A stretch of 64,000 nt of DNA from Rossellomorea aquimaris (GCF_001877785.1 NZ_MINN01000074.1:1-64000); one strand, 5' to 3'. Positions 1 to 8,893 are shown, counted from the stretch's first letter. Made by a program: numbers and translations. The notes: generated by a model not told the origin, from the letters alone.

Positions 1-300
1 GAGTTAAAACAGTGCAAGGCCTGTCCGTTACACGACTCCTGTACACAAAATCGTGCTCGGAGAATTCTTACAGTCGGGATGAACACGGCTCAATTTTATG
101 AACTCTCCCAACAGCAAAAGACAGAAGGATTTAAAGAAAAATACAAGAAACGAGCTTCCATAGAAGGAAAGAATGCGGAGCTGAAAAGGTTTCATGGCCT
201 ATCCCGAGCCAGGGGGTATGGTCTTTTAAGTGTTTCTACACAATCAAAACTCACTGCCATCGCAGTGAATTTAAAAAGAATTGCGGCATTGGTATCCTAA
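1..300 (+). CDS. IS transposase, C-terminal part (cut by window edge)
   Basis: The frame is open from base 1, so this is the last 99 codons of a longer gene. It begins with a Cys-rich stretch (CKACPLHDSC) followed by ASIEGKNAELKRFHGLSRARGYG and a TAIAVNLKRI end, typical of DDE transposases of the IS1182/IS5 type, where a zinc-like knuckle precedes the last part of the catalytic domain. The conserved Glu of SIEGKNAELK is the likely third catalytic residue. Whether the element is intact depends on sequence left of the window. Downstream, around 305-340, a weak hairpin (ACGGAGG against CCCCCGT) could be a terminator or part of the IS end. Confidence 0.8.
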   Translation, partial: ELKQCKACPLHDSCTQNRARRILTVGMNTAQFYELSQQQKTEGFKEKYKKRASIEGKNAELKRFHGLSRARGYGLLSVSTQSKLTAIAVNLKRIAALVS

Positions 301-600
301 AAATACGGAGGATATCTACCTCTAAATCCCCCGTTTTACAATAAAAACAGTCAAATCACACTACGATATACAAAAATAACCAATTTAAAGCGAATATGTT
401 TTTTGAAAGCCTACTTTTTCACTGGTCTCGGACGGTTCTCTTGCTTCTTTTTTCATTTTTGTAGAGGCATTAATATGAGAATACGTTGATTAACCTTGAT
501 GGTTAAGTGTAGAACATCCTTAAATCATTGACACTGGTCAATTTCTACACCAAAAACCTTCTTGAGAGCTTCGTAAAAATACCTGAATTCCTCCTTCATG

Positions 601-735
601 AAAAATACATTCCCTTTTGAGCATTTACGTTCCACTTTTGAAAAATACGTTCCTCTTTCCATATTTACGTGCAACATTTTAAAAATACATTCCACTTTTC
701 TGTTTTATCAACCTACTTGTCGAAAAATCTTTGGG
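601..735 (+). repeat. R1 repeat array, copy a (5 boxes plus cap)
   Basis: Five boxes have TAC triplets at 606, 626, 646, 666 and 686, an exact 20-bp period. Boxes alternate between type A (AAATACATTCCACTTTT) and type B (ATTTACGTTCCACTTTT). A 3' cap follows (TTTTATCAACCTACTTG, then TCGAAAAATCTTTG), with TTGTCGAA at 717-724. It lies in the 643-bp space between the transposase end and the sensor kinase gene, where no gene was seen. Confidence 0.85.
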
Positions 736-931
736 GACCCACTCGTCAGACGGAAGGATGGGCGTTTGTGTTGAATATAAATATTTTACCAAGTAAGAGA
801 GCCATTCCTTCTTTTTGCCTATTTTGTGATAAAATAATAGAAACATATCTTTCGTATTTGCGTCTCTGTAGTAAAATATTCACCTGTTCCGGGCTATTAT
901 CTTTACAGCATCATCCGTAAAAAATGCAGTC

Positions 932-939
932 AGGAGGTG
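932..939 (+). promoter_or_regulatory. Ribosome binding site of the sensor kinase gene
   Basis: AGGAGGTG lies four bases before the ATG at 944. This fixes the start. Confidence 0.8.
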
Positions 940-943
940 TCAC

Positions 944-3142
944 ATGGAGATGGAGATGGTAGGAAATGATCCGTCCCTGTATCGAGACATTATTAAAAAT
1001 CTTGCCTATCCGGTTTTACTTATTGAAATAGTGGATGAGGAGATTGATCATTATCGACTTTTTGAGATGAATGAAGCAGCTTGTGCTTTATTGAAGTTTC
1101 CAGAAAAAGAGTTGATGGAGAAAGATGTGATGTCCTTTTTCAGCCACCTGTCCCCCCTCGCATTCAGCACAATTAAAAATCTCTTTCTTAAGAATGAAAA
1201 ATTTACAACGATCCTTGACGTTCCGGATGGAAACGGCACCATGATTCCTGTGGAATTAAATGTATCCTTGATTGACATAGAAGGGAAACGCATCGTTTTC
1301 TGCCTGTTGAAAGAATATTCGGCCCCTTGCTGTTATCACGAAGTCCTTAAAGAAGAAAACACCTATTTGAATACCATCATGAACACCACACAGTCCATCG
1401 TATTGATCCTGGATAAGGAAGGCCGCATTGCTCACTGGAATACCTTCACCGAAGCATTCACCGGGTACCGACTCGAAGAAGTGCAATACATGAAGTTTTG
1501 GGACCTCTTTTTAGAAAAAGAGGAAGAAAATCGGATCATAGACAACTATTTGTCCGGGAAAATCCCCGCCGAATACGAGAATTACTGGATGACGAAGAAT
1601 GGGGAAAGAAAATACGTCAAATGGAAAAACGTTGTATTTAACGATCCAACGGGAAATATAGAGTATGTTGTGGCGACAGGAGTGGATATCACCGAACAGG
1701 TTCACTCTCTTAATGAGCTGGAAAACAGCAAGGAAAAATACAAGACATTGGTCTCGTCCATGGACGACTTTGTTTTCACGATTGATCAATCGTTGACGGT
1801 CATGAGCGTTTTTGGAAAGTGGATCGAATCGAACGGGTTCACGAAGGAAATGTTCGAAGGGAAGTCCATCAAGAAAATTTTCAATGGTTCCATTATGCAC
1901 CTAAATGCAGCACAACAGGCTTTATCAGGTTATACAACTGAATTTGAATGGGATTTCACGATAAATGGAAAGAAGCACTATTTCCATAGTGTTTTATCAC
2001 CGATTGTTATAAAAAATCAAAGCATAAAGAAGATTGTCGGCGTGACCCGTGATATTACGGAAAAGAAAACACTTGAAGAGCATCATAGAAGGATTTATGA
2101 AGCCGTGACCAGCGGTGTTGTCCTTCAAGATTCGTCCGGAAAAATCGTTTATGCGAACAAAAATGCAAGTGACATTCTTGGATACAGTAAAGAGGCATTA
2201 ATCACCATGTCTTCCATGAATGAGGAGTGGGAAGCAATAAATGATTCAGGCGATGGCATATCAGGGGAAGAACACCCGGCTATGAAAACGTTGAGTACCG
2301 GAGAATCCCACAGCAATGTTGAATTGGCCATCCATAATCCTCTAAGAAACGAAAGAAGATGGATACTCGTTGACACGAGAGCCATTTTTGAATTAGGCAG
2401 TACCGAAAAGATTGAATACGTGATCTCCACTTTCCGAGACATCACAAAGAAAAAGGAAATGGATCTGCTTCTTAAACAGTCTGAAAAACTGGCATTGGTT
2501 GGGCAGCTGGCTTCGGGGATCGCGCATGAAATCCGCAACCCGCTTACGGGAATCATGGGTTTCTTGAAATTGATCGAAGAAGGCGATGATAAGAATAAAC
2601 TATTTGATTTCCTTCCGGTCATAAAAACAGAACTGGAGCAAATCAACCGCTTTACCGATGAATTCATTGAACTGTCCCACTCACAGAATGATGAATGGAC
2701 GGATGTTGAAATGGTTGGCATCATACAGTCTGCCCTTACTGCGGTCGGGACGGAACTTAATGAAAAACAAATCAGATCGACTATAGAATGCGATTCTCAT
2801 GAGGGGCTGCTTTTACACGGTATTAAGCCGCAGCTCAAACAACTTTTTATCAACCTATTCAAAAACTCGATTGAAGCCATGTCACCGGCGGGACAGCTAA
2901 TCGTAAAACTGGACCGTGTGGAAGATAAAGCCCGTATCCGTGTAATCGATAACGGAAAAGGGATCAGTCAAGCCCGGCTAAAACACCTCTGTGAGCCTTA
3001 CTATTCCATCAAAGAAAAAGGGACCGGCCTTGGACTGATGCGATGCCTGAAGATCATACATCAGCATAATGGAAAAATCTCTTTTGATAGTGAAGAAGGA
3101 GAAGGAACAGTTGTAACGATAGAGCTTTCTTGCTTGGAGTAG
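944..3142 (+). CDS. Multi-PAS sensor histidine kinase (sporulation-kinase type)
   Basis: This 732-residue kinase has no membrane segment, so it is probably cytoplasmic. It has about four PAS regions: roughly 10-120, 140-260 (ILDKEGRIAHWNTFTEAFTGY), 265-385 and 385-515 (GKIVYANKNASDILGYSKEAL). A HisKA domain follows with the H-box GQLASGIAHEIRNP (phospho-acceptor His528). The HATPase_c domain shows an N-box (FINLFKNSIEAM), G1 (VIDNGKGIS) and G2 (KGTGLGL). This is the layout of KinA/KinE-type kinases that feed the Spo0A phosphorelay in Bacillus. No response regulator is adjacent, which fits an orphan phosphorelay kinase. The role in sporulation is inferred from architecture only. Confidence 0.9.
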   Translation: MEMEMVGNDPSLYRDIIKNLAYPVLLIEIVDEEIDHYRLFEMNEAACALLKFPEKELMEKDVMSFFSHLSPLAFSTIKNLFLKNEKFTTILDVPDGNGTMIPVELNVSLIDIEGKRIVFCLLKEYSAPCCYHEVLKEENTYLNTIMNTTQSIVLILDKEGRIAHWNTFTEAFTGYRLEEVQYMKFWDLFLEKEEENRIIDNYLSGKIPAEYENYWMTKNGERKYVKWKNVVFNDPTGNIEYVVATGVDITEQVHSLNELENSKEKYKTLVSSMDDFVFTIDQSLTVMSVFGKWIESNGFTKEMFEGKSIKKIFNGSIMHLNAAQQALSGYTTEFEWDFTINGKKHYFHSVLSPIVIKNQSIKKIVGVTRDITEKKTLEEHHRRIYEAVTSGVVLQDSSGKIVYANKNASDILGYSKEALITMSSMNEEWEAINDSGDGISGEEHPAMKTLSTGESHSNVELAIHNPLRNERRWILVDTRAIFELGSTEKIEYVISTFRDITKKKEMDLLLKQSEKLALVGQLASGIAHEIRNPLTGIMGFLKLIEEGDDKNKLFDFLPVIKTELEQINRFTDEFIELSHSQNDEWTDVEMVGIIQSALTAVGTELNEKQIRSTIECDSHEGLLLHGIKPQLKQLFINLFKNSIEAMSPAGQLIVKLDRVEDKARIRVIDNGKGISQARLKHLCEPYYSIKEKGTGLGLMRCLKIIHQHNGKISFDSEEGEGTVVTIELSCLE

Positions 3143-3154
3143 AGGATTGGGAGA

Positions 3155-3206
3155 GGGCCGGTTCTGCAGCTGCCTTTGAGCAAAAAGGAAGCTGCAGAAC
3201 CGGCCC
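3155..3206. repeat. Perfect 17-bp inverted repeat between two genes
   Basis: GGGCCGGTTCTGCAGCT (3155-3171) is repeated as a perfect inverted copy at 3190-3206 with an 18-bp loop. No T-tract follows, so it is a poor intrinsic terminator. It begins 12 bp after the kinase stop and ends 24 bp before the next ATG. Confidence 0.75.
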
Positions 3207-3230
3207 AAATGCTTCATTTGGAGGGTTTAA

Positions 3231-3686
3231 ATGAAAAAATACGAAGTAAAGCAAATAGATAATCTGTTAAATTTGGACTTGAATATCATAATAAAGCAAA
3301 GTAAAGAAGAAGGATTTCTTATTGGAGAAAGATTAGTTTTTGACTATAAAAATGGCACTAATACTTTTAACAATTTGGGTGAAGCTTTGTATGGAGTTTT
3401 TAATATTAATGGTGAAATAGTTGCAATTGGCGGACTGAATAAAGACCCTTTTTCAACTAAACCTTATATAGGTAGGGTGAGAAGATTTTATGTTATTAAT
3501 GAGTATAGGAGAAACGGAATTGGAAGCTTGTTATTAAAAAACATAATTAACGAAGCAAAAAAGTATTATAAAATTTTAGTACTTCGCACAAATACTTCAG
3601 AGGGTGATAATTTTTACACATCTAATGGATTTCTAAAAGTAAATATATATCCAAGTTCCACTCATTATATGGATTTGGGAAATTAG
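3231..3686 (+). CDS. GNAT family N-acetyltransferase
   Basis: This 151-residue protein has a typical GNAT core. There is a beta-bulge region (YIGRVRRFYVINEYRRNGIGSLLL) with the acetyl-CoA loop RRNGIG, followed by a helix and the C-terminal NFYTSNGFLKV motif. The substrate cannot be told. RBS GGAGGG (3220-3225) precedes the ATG by five bases. The gene is clearly more AT-rich than the kinase upstream, which suggests separate acquisition. A hairpin terminator follows directly. Confidence 0.88.
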   Translation: MKKYEVKQIDNLLNLDLNIIIKQSKEEGFLIGERLVFDYKNGTNTFNNLGEALYGVFNINGEIVAIGGLNKDPFSTKPYIGRVRRFYVINEYRRNGIGSLLLKNIINEAKKYYKILVLRTNTSEGDNFYTSNGFLKVNIYPSSTHYMDLGN

Positions 3687-3720
3687 GGAAGCATGGAGAC
3701 GGTTGTCGTGCTTCCTTTTT
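3686..3720 (+). terminator. Intrinsic terminator after GNAT gene
   Basis: GGAAGCA (3687-3693) pairs with TGCTTCC (3709-3715) and is followed by TTTTT. Confidence 0.7.
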
Positions 3721-3830
3721 GATTAGTAGGAAGCAGCAGAACGTCCCCATGCTTTAAGGGTTGAACAATCATCAGGATTTGAGTAAAACTTTATTTTACA
3801 TCGCATTAAAATAGGTTGTCAACACTTAAT

Positions 3831-3859
3831 TTGTGTTTTTATCATAAAAATGCTACAAT
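3831..3859 (+). promoter_or_regulatory. Sigma-A-type promoter for the gene at 3990
   Basis: TTGTGT (3831-3836) and TACAAT (3854-3859) are separated by 17 bp, about 130 bp ahead of the TTG start. Nothing else was recognised in the 303-bp gap at 3687-3989 apart from the terminator. Confidence 0.6.
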
Positions 3860-3989
3860 TATTACCAAGTGATTTTTTTATATTGAACGTTTAGTTAAAA
3901 ATCATATTTATTCCGTAGGGAAATTCAAACAGTTTTTGTGAGCTTTTAGGTAATAGGACCCAAGATATTATACAAGGAGGACTACTATA

Positions 3990-4844
3990 TTGAATTTAAT
4001 CAATAAGAAAGTTACACATGAGCGGTTTGGTACGGGAAGTATCGTTAAACAAAATGATACGGTAGTTGAAATACATTTCGCTTCAGAAAATAAAAAATTT
4101 GTTTACCCGGATGTATTTGGACAGCACTTGAAACTACATGATAAAAATGCTGCCAATTCACTTGGGGAAATTTTACACGAGCAGGAAATGGAACTCAAAG
4201 AGAAAGAAATGCAGAAGGAAGAGGAAAAGGCACGGCAAAGAAAATACCAGGAGCTTCGAGCGGGTCATGAAAAACTCATGAAAAATCATAAACTTCATCC
4301 CGAATCGCAGATGGTTTACCGGTGCGATACAGAAGAACAGAGCAGCCCCTTTTCAGATTGGACAGTTTCCTCTGGTGAAATAAAAAGTGGTAATAATAAG
4401 GGTAAGCCAAACAAGCCCAGTCGCTTACACCAAAACAGTGCGGTCCTGCTGACAGCGGTCGACCCCGGCATCCCTGAAAAAGACAGGCGGATATTAGGAG
4501 TCTATATGGTGAAGGATAATTTCATCGGTAAACTTTGTGAAGATGGGAATATTCCTGCACATTCCCATTACAGACTCAAACTTACAGACGAGGAATCGAA
4601 GCAGATGCCTTTTTGGAAGTACTATGTCAATGAAAAATCCCCTCAAAAAATGACATGGAATACAGGGAAGTACCGTTATTTTGATAATACGTGGATGGCT
4701 CAGATCCTGCGCGACATCGTTTCATTGAAAAGTGACACGGAGGAACAAGAGCTCGCACAACAATTTCTGGACCACTTCTCTAAGATGAATCAAATAGTAG
4801 AGCAGGAGTTAAAAGAGCCAAACGGAGCATTATTGCGTGCTTAG
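3990..4844 (+). CDS. Conserved protein of unknown function with N-terminal Tudor/KOW-like domain
   Basis: This 284-residue protein starts at TTG 3990, chosen because AAGGAGG (3974-3980) sits nine bases upstream. Residues 3-50 (KKVTHERFGTGSIVKQND, then KKFVYPDVFGQHL) resemble the small beta-barrel found at the N-terminus of many Firmicutes proteins. Residues about 60-95 are a highly charged, probably coiled-coil helix (EQEMELKEKEMQKEEEK). The C-terminal 150 residues are soluble and aromatic-rich, and I do not recognise them. It appears to be monocistronic, with its own promoter and a palindromic terminator. The function is unknown. Confidence 0.8.
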   Translation: MNLINKKVTHERFGTGSIVKQNDTVVEIHFASENKKFVYPDVFGQHLKLHDKNAANSLGEILHEQEMELKEKEMQKEEEKARQRKYQELRAGHEKLMKNHKLHPESQMVYRCDTEEQSSPFSDWTVSSGEIKSGNNKGKPNKPSRLHQNSAVLLTAVDPGIPEKDRRILGVYMVKDNFIGKLCEDGNIPAHSHYRLKLTDEESKQMPFWKYYVNEKSPQKMTWNTGKYRYFDNTWMAQILRDIVSLKSDTEEQELAQQFLDHFSKMNQIVEQELKEPNGALLRA

Positions 4845-4913
4845 ATAAGAACAGCGGGTGAACTGGCACATATAAGGTGAGAGAAAGTGTTAGGTTCACT
4901 GCGAATAGAGTTA

Positions 4914-4945
4914 AAAAGGGACAAGGCGGCCGCCTTGTCCCTTTT
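4914..4945. terminator. 32-bp perfect palindrome, likely terminator
   Basis: AAAAGGGACAAGGCGG at 4914-4929 is followed immediately by its exact reverse complement, ending in CCCTTTT. It starts 69 bp after the preceding stop. A stem with A- and T-rich ends could terminate in both directions. Confidence 0.65.
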
Positions 4946-5071
4946 AGTGGTTTTTGGACACCTTACTTGTTCCTTCGACTCCCTTTTTAACGGTAAGTAG
5001 GTTAAATATAAGTGCCAATCTTCATGACAGGACAATTTTATAGAATAAGAGGATTGCTCAGAATCATGATA

Positions 5072-5089
5072 TTTGAAATAATTGGTAGT
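5072..5089 (+). repeat. Recurrent 18-mer, copy 1
   Basis: TTTGAAATAATTGGTAGT stands 24 bp before the ATG at 5113. The same word occurs at 24286-24303 and, with one change, at 50436-50453, each time upstream of a + strand gene. Confidence 0.6.
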
Positions 5090-5112
5090 ATGTTAAAGGA
5101 GAAAAAACTAAA

Positions 5113-5412
5113 ATGGATGTGAATGATCTTATGAAGCGAGTAGATGTCACATATGTGCTGCTATTTGATGAACCTGTGAGTGAGGGGTTTTTTGAGGACA
5201 GGGGCCACCACGCCGTTTTATTTATTTTTAGAGGGAAGATCACCGGTGGAGAGATTACGATATCTATGCCTGAAGAAATAGAAGAGGTTACTTGGATGAA
5301 TGTTCAAGAGGCAGAAGACTACCTCCATATAACAAGCGATACAAAAGGACTGATCAAATCTAACTCGTCAGCACCATATTTACTTAGAAAAAGAAGTGAT
5401 GTTACTTCCTGA
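5113..5412 (+). pseudogene. Nudix hydrolase lacking its N-terminal half
   Basis: The 99 residues match the second half of a Nudix protein (GFFEDRGHHAVLFIFRGKI, PEEIEEVTWMNVQEAE, LLRKR end). The catalytic Nudix box (GX5EX7REUXEEXGU), which should lie just before this part, is absent, and no frame upstream encodes it. An AAAGGAG motif at about 5094-5100 and an ATG are present, so a product may be made, but hydrolase activity is not expected. I read it as a 5'-deleted remnant. Confidence 0.65.
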
Positions 5413-5509
5413 GAGTAACTATGGTTTTCTTCTACTACCGGGGAGGATAGTTGAAGATACTGTTATTCCATAATCGATTCTTATTGCAGAGAAAGGCTTA
5501 TTAAATTTT

Positions 5510-5920
5510 TTGACGAATAATATATTAGTGGATGTGCTATTAATGAGTGGAATTTCTTTTGCAGTCTCGAAAATAACAATCGCTTACAATCAAGAGAATG
5601 AGATGGTTGATTTTTATAATAAACTTTTTTCTGCCGATTTGAGCCCATTCCAGGCGGGGGAATTTAGATTTTATAAAGGAAAGATAGGAGAAATTGGTTT
5701 ATTATTTTGCCCGAATGAAATGTTAGGAATTAATGCTGAAAAAAATAATATCCAATTTACTGTACAAGTACCAAACTTGGAAGATATTCTATCTAAAGTT
5801 TCCCGGTATTCCGGTGAACAAATTCAGGAAATTAATAGAGAGGAAAGTCAATCCTCAGTAGGAATTTCTGACCCAGATGGTAATTCCATAGAATTATTGG
5901 AGATACAAGCGGTCAGGTAG
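5510..5920 (+). CDS. VOC (glyoxalase/bleomycin-resistance fold) protein
   Basis: A 136-residue single-module protein. ITIAYNQENEMVDFYNKLF is the first beta-alpha unit of the VOC fold, and GISDPDGNSIELLEI is the hallmark C-terminal strand with the metal-ligand Glu. Substrate unknown. The TTG at 5510 gives the longest form. The ATG at 5543 (MSGISFAVSKITI) fits the family N-terminus better, but neither has a strong RBS. A hairpin terminator follows directly. Confidence 0.8.
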   Translation: MTNNILVDVLLMSGISFAVSKITIAYNQENEMVDFYNKLFSADLSPFQAGEFRFYKGKIGEIGLLFCPNEMLGINAEKNNIQFTVQVPNLEDILSKVSRYSGEQIQEINREESQSSVGISDPDGNSIELLEIQAVR

Positions 5921-5952
5921 AGTGGGGACGGTTCCCGTTCTACTTTTCTCAT
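5917..5952 (+). terminator. Intrinsic terminator (recurrent GTAGAG...CTCTAC type)
   Basis: GTAGAGTGGGG pairs with TTCCCGTTCTAC across a short loop, followed by TTTTCTC. Closely similar hairpins follow the genes ending at 17537, 29010, 30342 and 33328. Confidence 0.7.
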
Positions 5953-6132
5953 TATATAAAACAAAAAAGTAGTGTGAAAACCGTCCCTGGATAACGTTAA
6001 AATATAGTTTTCTTGTTACTTTCGGCTTTTTATGCCTTTCATTAGGATACATCCTGGGAAAGTGGGTTATTGCTTTTTAATTATAGATTTGGTTTCAGAT
6101 AAAGATTAAGTAGACCCAAATCCCTCCACGAG

Positions 6133-6180
6133 TTTAAATACGATCCACTTTCCGCATTTATTCACGTAAAATATACGATC
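6133..6180 (+). repeat. R1 repeat, degenerate remnant
   Basis: AAATACGATCCACTTTCC (TAC at 6139) is followed 20 bp later by a type-B-like box (CATTTATTCACG). The cap is missing. The rest of the 5953-6645 spacer holds an 8-bp stem around 6194-6216 and hairpins near 6479-6545 (GTCTGACCCC with GGGGGACAGAC; CCCTCAA with TTGAGGG). No gene was seen. Confidence 0.5.
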
Positions 6181-6645
6181 AAAATAAGGGAAGAAATTCC
6201 TCTTATTGAGGAATTTGTACAAGATATGGAGCAAATAGAGGGAACCATTTCCCCTATTTACTCCAAAAGCATTAAAGTCGACCTTTATACCTTGCCTTAA
6301 GGGGAAAAACTTCCCTTATATCCCCCAACCTAGCCCGATTCTGCAGGATAACGGAAAAAACTCCACTTATTAAACCACCAGTGGTTACATACAATTGAAA
6401 AAATGTCTGGTTTTTGTTTCTGCATTGCAGATAAGGAACAGCTGGTAACTGAAATAAAGAAGAAGGACGTATTTCGGAGTCTGACCCCACTTTAGTGTGC
6501 CGGGGGACAGACCCTCAATCATCCGGGCTTATCCAGAGGTTGAGGGGGGAGGGTTCCTATTCTCCTGTTCTCCTTTTTCCCACATCTAAATAAAGCATCC
6601 TAAGCTGAAGTATCAAAACTAATTTATTATAGGGGTTGTTTAAAA

Positions 6646-6849
6646 GTGAAAAGATTATGTAATCAATGTCAAACTGAGATGATAGATGAGTGTAAGGTGA
6701 CTGTTGAGGCTGATATTTCTGGAATTAAAATTAGTCAAAAAGGGAAAGGGCTTTTCAATAGCATATCGGCAAAACCTAAAGCTTCTGTATGTCCAAATTG
6801 TGGCTATGTCGCTTTTTATATTGATGATTTTAAAAAGTTCAACCGATAA
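6646..6849 (+). CDS. Small zinc-ribbon protein, unknown function
   Basis: This 67-residue protein has two Cys pairs, CNQC near residue 5 and CPNC near residue 49, about 41 residues apart, which would make one zinc ribbon. It starts at GTG. The middle (ISQKGKGLFNSISAKPKASV) is basic and without a recognised motif. Such proteins are often annotated as nucleic-acid-binding zinc-ribbon proteins. The function is not known. A hairpin terminator follows. Confidence 0.7.
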   Translation: MKRLCNQCQTEMIDECKVTVEADISGIKISQKGKGLFNSISAKPKASVCPNCGYVAFYIDDFKKFNR

Positions 6850-6899
6850 ATGTTATTAGGGGCATGCTTCATAAATGAAGGATATTTATGAAGTAACGG

Positions 6900-6930
6900 G
6901 AGCTTATCCAGAACTTAGGTAAGCTCTTTA
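6900..6930 (+). terminator. Intrinsic terminator after zinc-ribbon gene
   Basis: GAGCTTA pairs with TAAGCTC (6920-6926) and is followed by TTTAATT. A second stem (CTTCATAAAT with ATTTATGAAG) lies just upstream at 6867-6893. Confidence 0.55.
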
Positions 6931-7003
6931 ATTATGAATTTTTGACTTGAGTATGCTGCTTAAAGTTGAAATAATTAGGAAAAAAGGTGGGAATAGCAGC
7001 TTT

Positions 7004-8044
7004 ATGTCGGATGTAGAAAAAATGACGAAAATACGGAAAAAAATTAATGCCCTTAATGATTCAGATGCAAAGAGCGTTTTAATGCTTACAGCCACAAATC
7101 TTTATAGAGTTAGTGGTGGAGACGGAAGTTTTACAAGCGAAGAATGTATAGAGGAATTGACAAGGTTATATAATAGCATCCCTGAACCTCAAGGAGATTT
7201 TGAGAAAAATACACACTACAAAACTATACATATTGTATTCGGTGATTCGACTGCAGGGAGTGTAAGAATCGTATTAAAAGAGATGGGATGGCAAGATGAA
7301 GAAAAGGTTATTGCTTTTTCAGATGTATTTTCCATTGGACCTGTTTGGCAATTGCATGAAAAGGGGCTAAGCAACAGGTATGAGTGGTTAGAAAACCATA
7401 TAAATATGGATGATGAAATGTTAGACAGCTATCAAGACAACTTCAAACATACTGTATCAGAGATTAACGCAATTCCAAGTGATACCCCGATCATCATTTG
7501 GAGTGGGGAAAATGCTCATGAACAAACTGCTTTAAGGTATGTTCTATATTTATTGAAAGAAAAAACAAACGATATCTTTGTAATGGATACAACTACAAAC
7601 TATAAAAATCAATTCGGTGTTCCTGAAACTGAATTTTTCCCGTTACACACCGGGGAAATATCACCTGATAAGTTAACATTAATTTATGAGAAAGACAGAA
7701 AACACAACTCATTAACTCACACTGATCGAAATAAGTTTCAGCAGGAATGGGTGCAGTTATCTTCAAAACAAGAAGTTTTAAGGATATGGAAAGACAAGAA
7801 GATAGAGAGTGTCGAAGAATCCTATTACGATGATTTAATAATCGACACAGCAAGAAAAATACATATTGAGAATAATAACGAATTTATAAAATCTGCTCGT
7901 CTTATTGGTGAAGTAATGGGACGTTTAAATCAATATGTCGGCGACCCGTTTTTCGAGTATAGACTAAGACATCTACTTATGAATGGCATGTTTGAAATAG
8001 AAGGTGTTCCAAAAGCAAGGTATTATAGTGTTAAACTCCGATAA
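7004..8044 (+). CDS. DUF1835/DUF3658 domain protein
   Basis: The protein has 346 residues from ATG 7004, preferred over the more upstream start at 6947 because AAAGGTGG (6983-6990) precedes it. The centre holds the DUF1835 signature (HIVFGDSTAGSVRIVL, VIAFSDVFSIGPVW, IIIWSGENAHEQTALRY). The C-terminal third fits DUF3658 (GEVMGRLNQYVGDPFFEYRLRHLL). The biochemical role of this common Bacillus family is not established. It stands alone between two terminators. Confidence 0.85.
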   Translation: MSDVEKMTKIRKKINALNDSDAKSVLMLTATNLYRVSGGDGSFTSEECIEELTRLYNSIPEPQGDFEKNTHYKTIHIVFGDSTAGSVRIVLKEMGWQDEEKVIAFSDVFSIGPVWQLHEKGLSNRYEWLENHINMDDEMLDSYQDNFKHTVSEINAIPSDTPIIIWSGENAHEQTALRYVLYLLKEKTNDIFVMDTTTNYKNQFGVPETEFFPLHTGEISPDKLTLIYEKDRKHNSLTHTDRNKFQQEWVQLSSKQEVLRIWKDKKIESVEESYYDDLIIDTARKIHIENNNEFIKSARLIGEVMGRLNQYVGDPFFEYRLRHLLMNGMFEIEGVPKARYYSVKLR

Positions 8045-8063
8045 TTCCTCTTCAATTATCAGA

Positions 8064-8104
8064 AGAACGGGGACGGTTTTCTTACTTAGAACCGTTCCCG
8101 TTCT
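8064..8104 (+). terminator. Hairpin terminator after DUF1835 gene
   Basis: AGAACGGGGACGGTT (8064-8078) pairs with AACCGTTCCCGTTCT (8090-8104) with one G-T mismatch. It belongs to the GGGGACGGTT-type stems seen repeatedly in this window. Confidence 0.65.
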
Positions 8105-8210
8105 TCCTATAATGTGAAACTTTCCACGGCCTTTTACGTATAGTTAATTAAGAAAGTCGGTATGTTCAAGAGGGGATTATGAACACACATAAATGAGAGG
8201 AGGATATTTT

Positions 8211-8417
8211 ATGAGCACAAAAAATAACCACATCATAAAAGCAATTGGCCTTTCATTGTTAATAACCATTTTTGTCTTTTTCAATATGAGCGATCCTGAG
8301 CCTATTGCCACGATTTATTTACTGTTTGTGCCTGTTGCTGCTTTTATAAGTATTTATTTTATTTCAATCATTACTTCAAAAGCATACCATAAGTTTGAAA
8401 AAAGCATTGGAAGATAA
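8211..8417 (+). CDS. Small two-TM membrane protein
   Basis: This 68-residue protein starts at ATG 8211, set by GAGAGGAGG at 8196-8203. Two hydrophobic segments (about residues 10-24 and 31-52) flank a short acidic loop (SDPEP). It is first of three tiny membrane-protein genes in a row. No family recognised. Confidence 0.65.
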   Translation: MSTKNNHIIKAIGLSLLITIFVFFNMSDPEPIATIYLLFVPVAAFISIYFISIITSKAYHKFEKSIGR

Positions 8418-8498
8418 AACAACTCAGCTCTTATCTAATCTTTTACGGATTTGTCCTGGGCTGACCGGAACATAGCAGAATCCTATAGGAGGGATAAA

Positions 8499-8657
8499 TT
8501 GAAGAAAACTGAAGGATCAACAAAGAATTCCAAAAGTCCCGTCTATATATTAAGGAATATCATTCTACTGGCCTTAATCGTATTAGCTGCAAAATTCTTC
8601 TTTGATGAGATTCCTGAAAATGACCGAATAGGCTGGCTTGAAAGGAAGATTTTTTGA
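8499..8657 (+). CDS. Single-TM small protein
   Basis: 52 residues from TTG 8499, set by AGGAGGG (8487-8493). A basic N-terminus (KKTEGSTKNSKSPVY) leads into one TM helix (ILRNIILLALIVLAAKFFF) and an acidic tail. Its stop overlaps the next start by four bases, so the two genes are probably translated together. The function is unknown. Confidence 0.6.
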   Translation: MKKTEGSTKNSKSPVYILRNIILLALIVLAAKFFFDEIPENDRIGWLERKIF

Positions 8658-8893
8658 TTAAAACATCGAAATTCTTTTTTGGAATCGTAACTTTTTTGTT
8701 GGCGGGAATGGTTTTACTTACACGAAATAGTGAGTGGCTTCCTTTTAGTAATCTAGGGCTGGGGATATTCACCTTTATAGTCGGTATTGAAGAATACCAA
8801 AAAGGAAGAAAAGGTAATGGATATTGGGTAATCGGAGGTTCAATCTTTATATTGGTTGTCTCACTATTTACCTTCACGTTTTTATACAGCTAG
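8654..8893 (+). CDS. Small multi-TM membrane protein
   Basis: 79 residues from TTG 8654, with AAGGAAG just upstream. Three hydrophobic segments are seen, split by a basic loop (EEYQKGRKGNG). It overlaps the preceding gene, which suggests a shared transcript. It resembles DUF3953-type small Bacillus membrane proteins only loosely. The function is unknown. Confidence 0.6.
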   Translation: MIKTSKFFFGIVTFLLAGMVLLTRNSEWLPFSNLGLGIFTFIVGIEEYQKGRKGNGYWVIGGSIFILVVSLFTFTFLYS

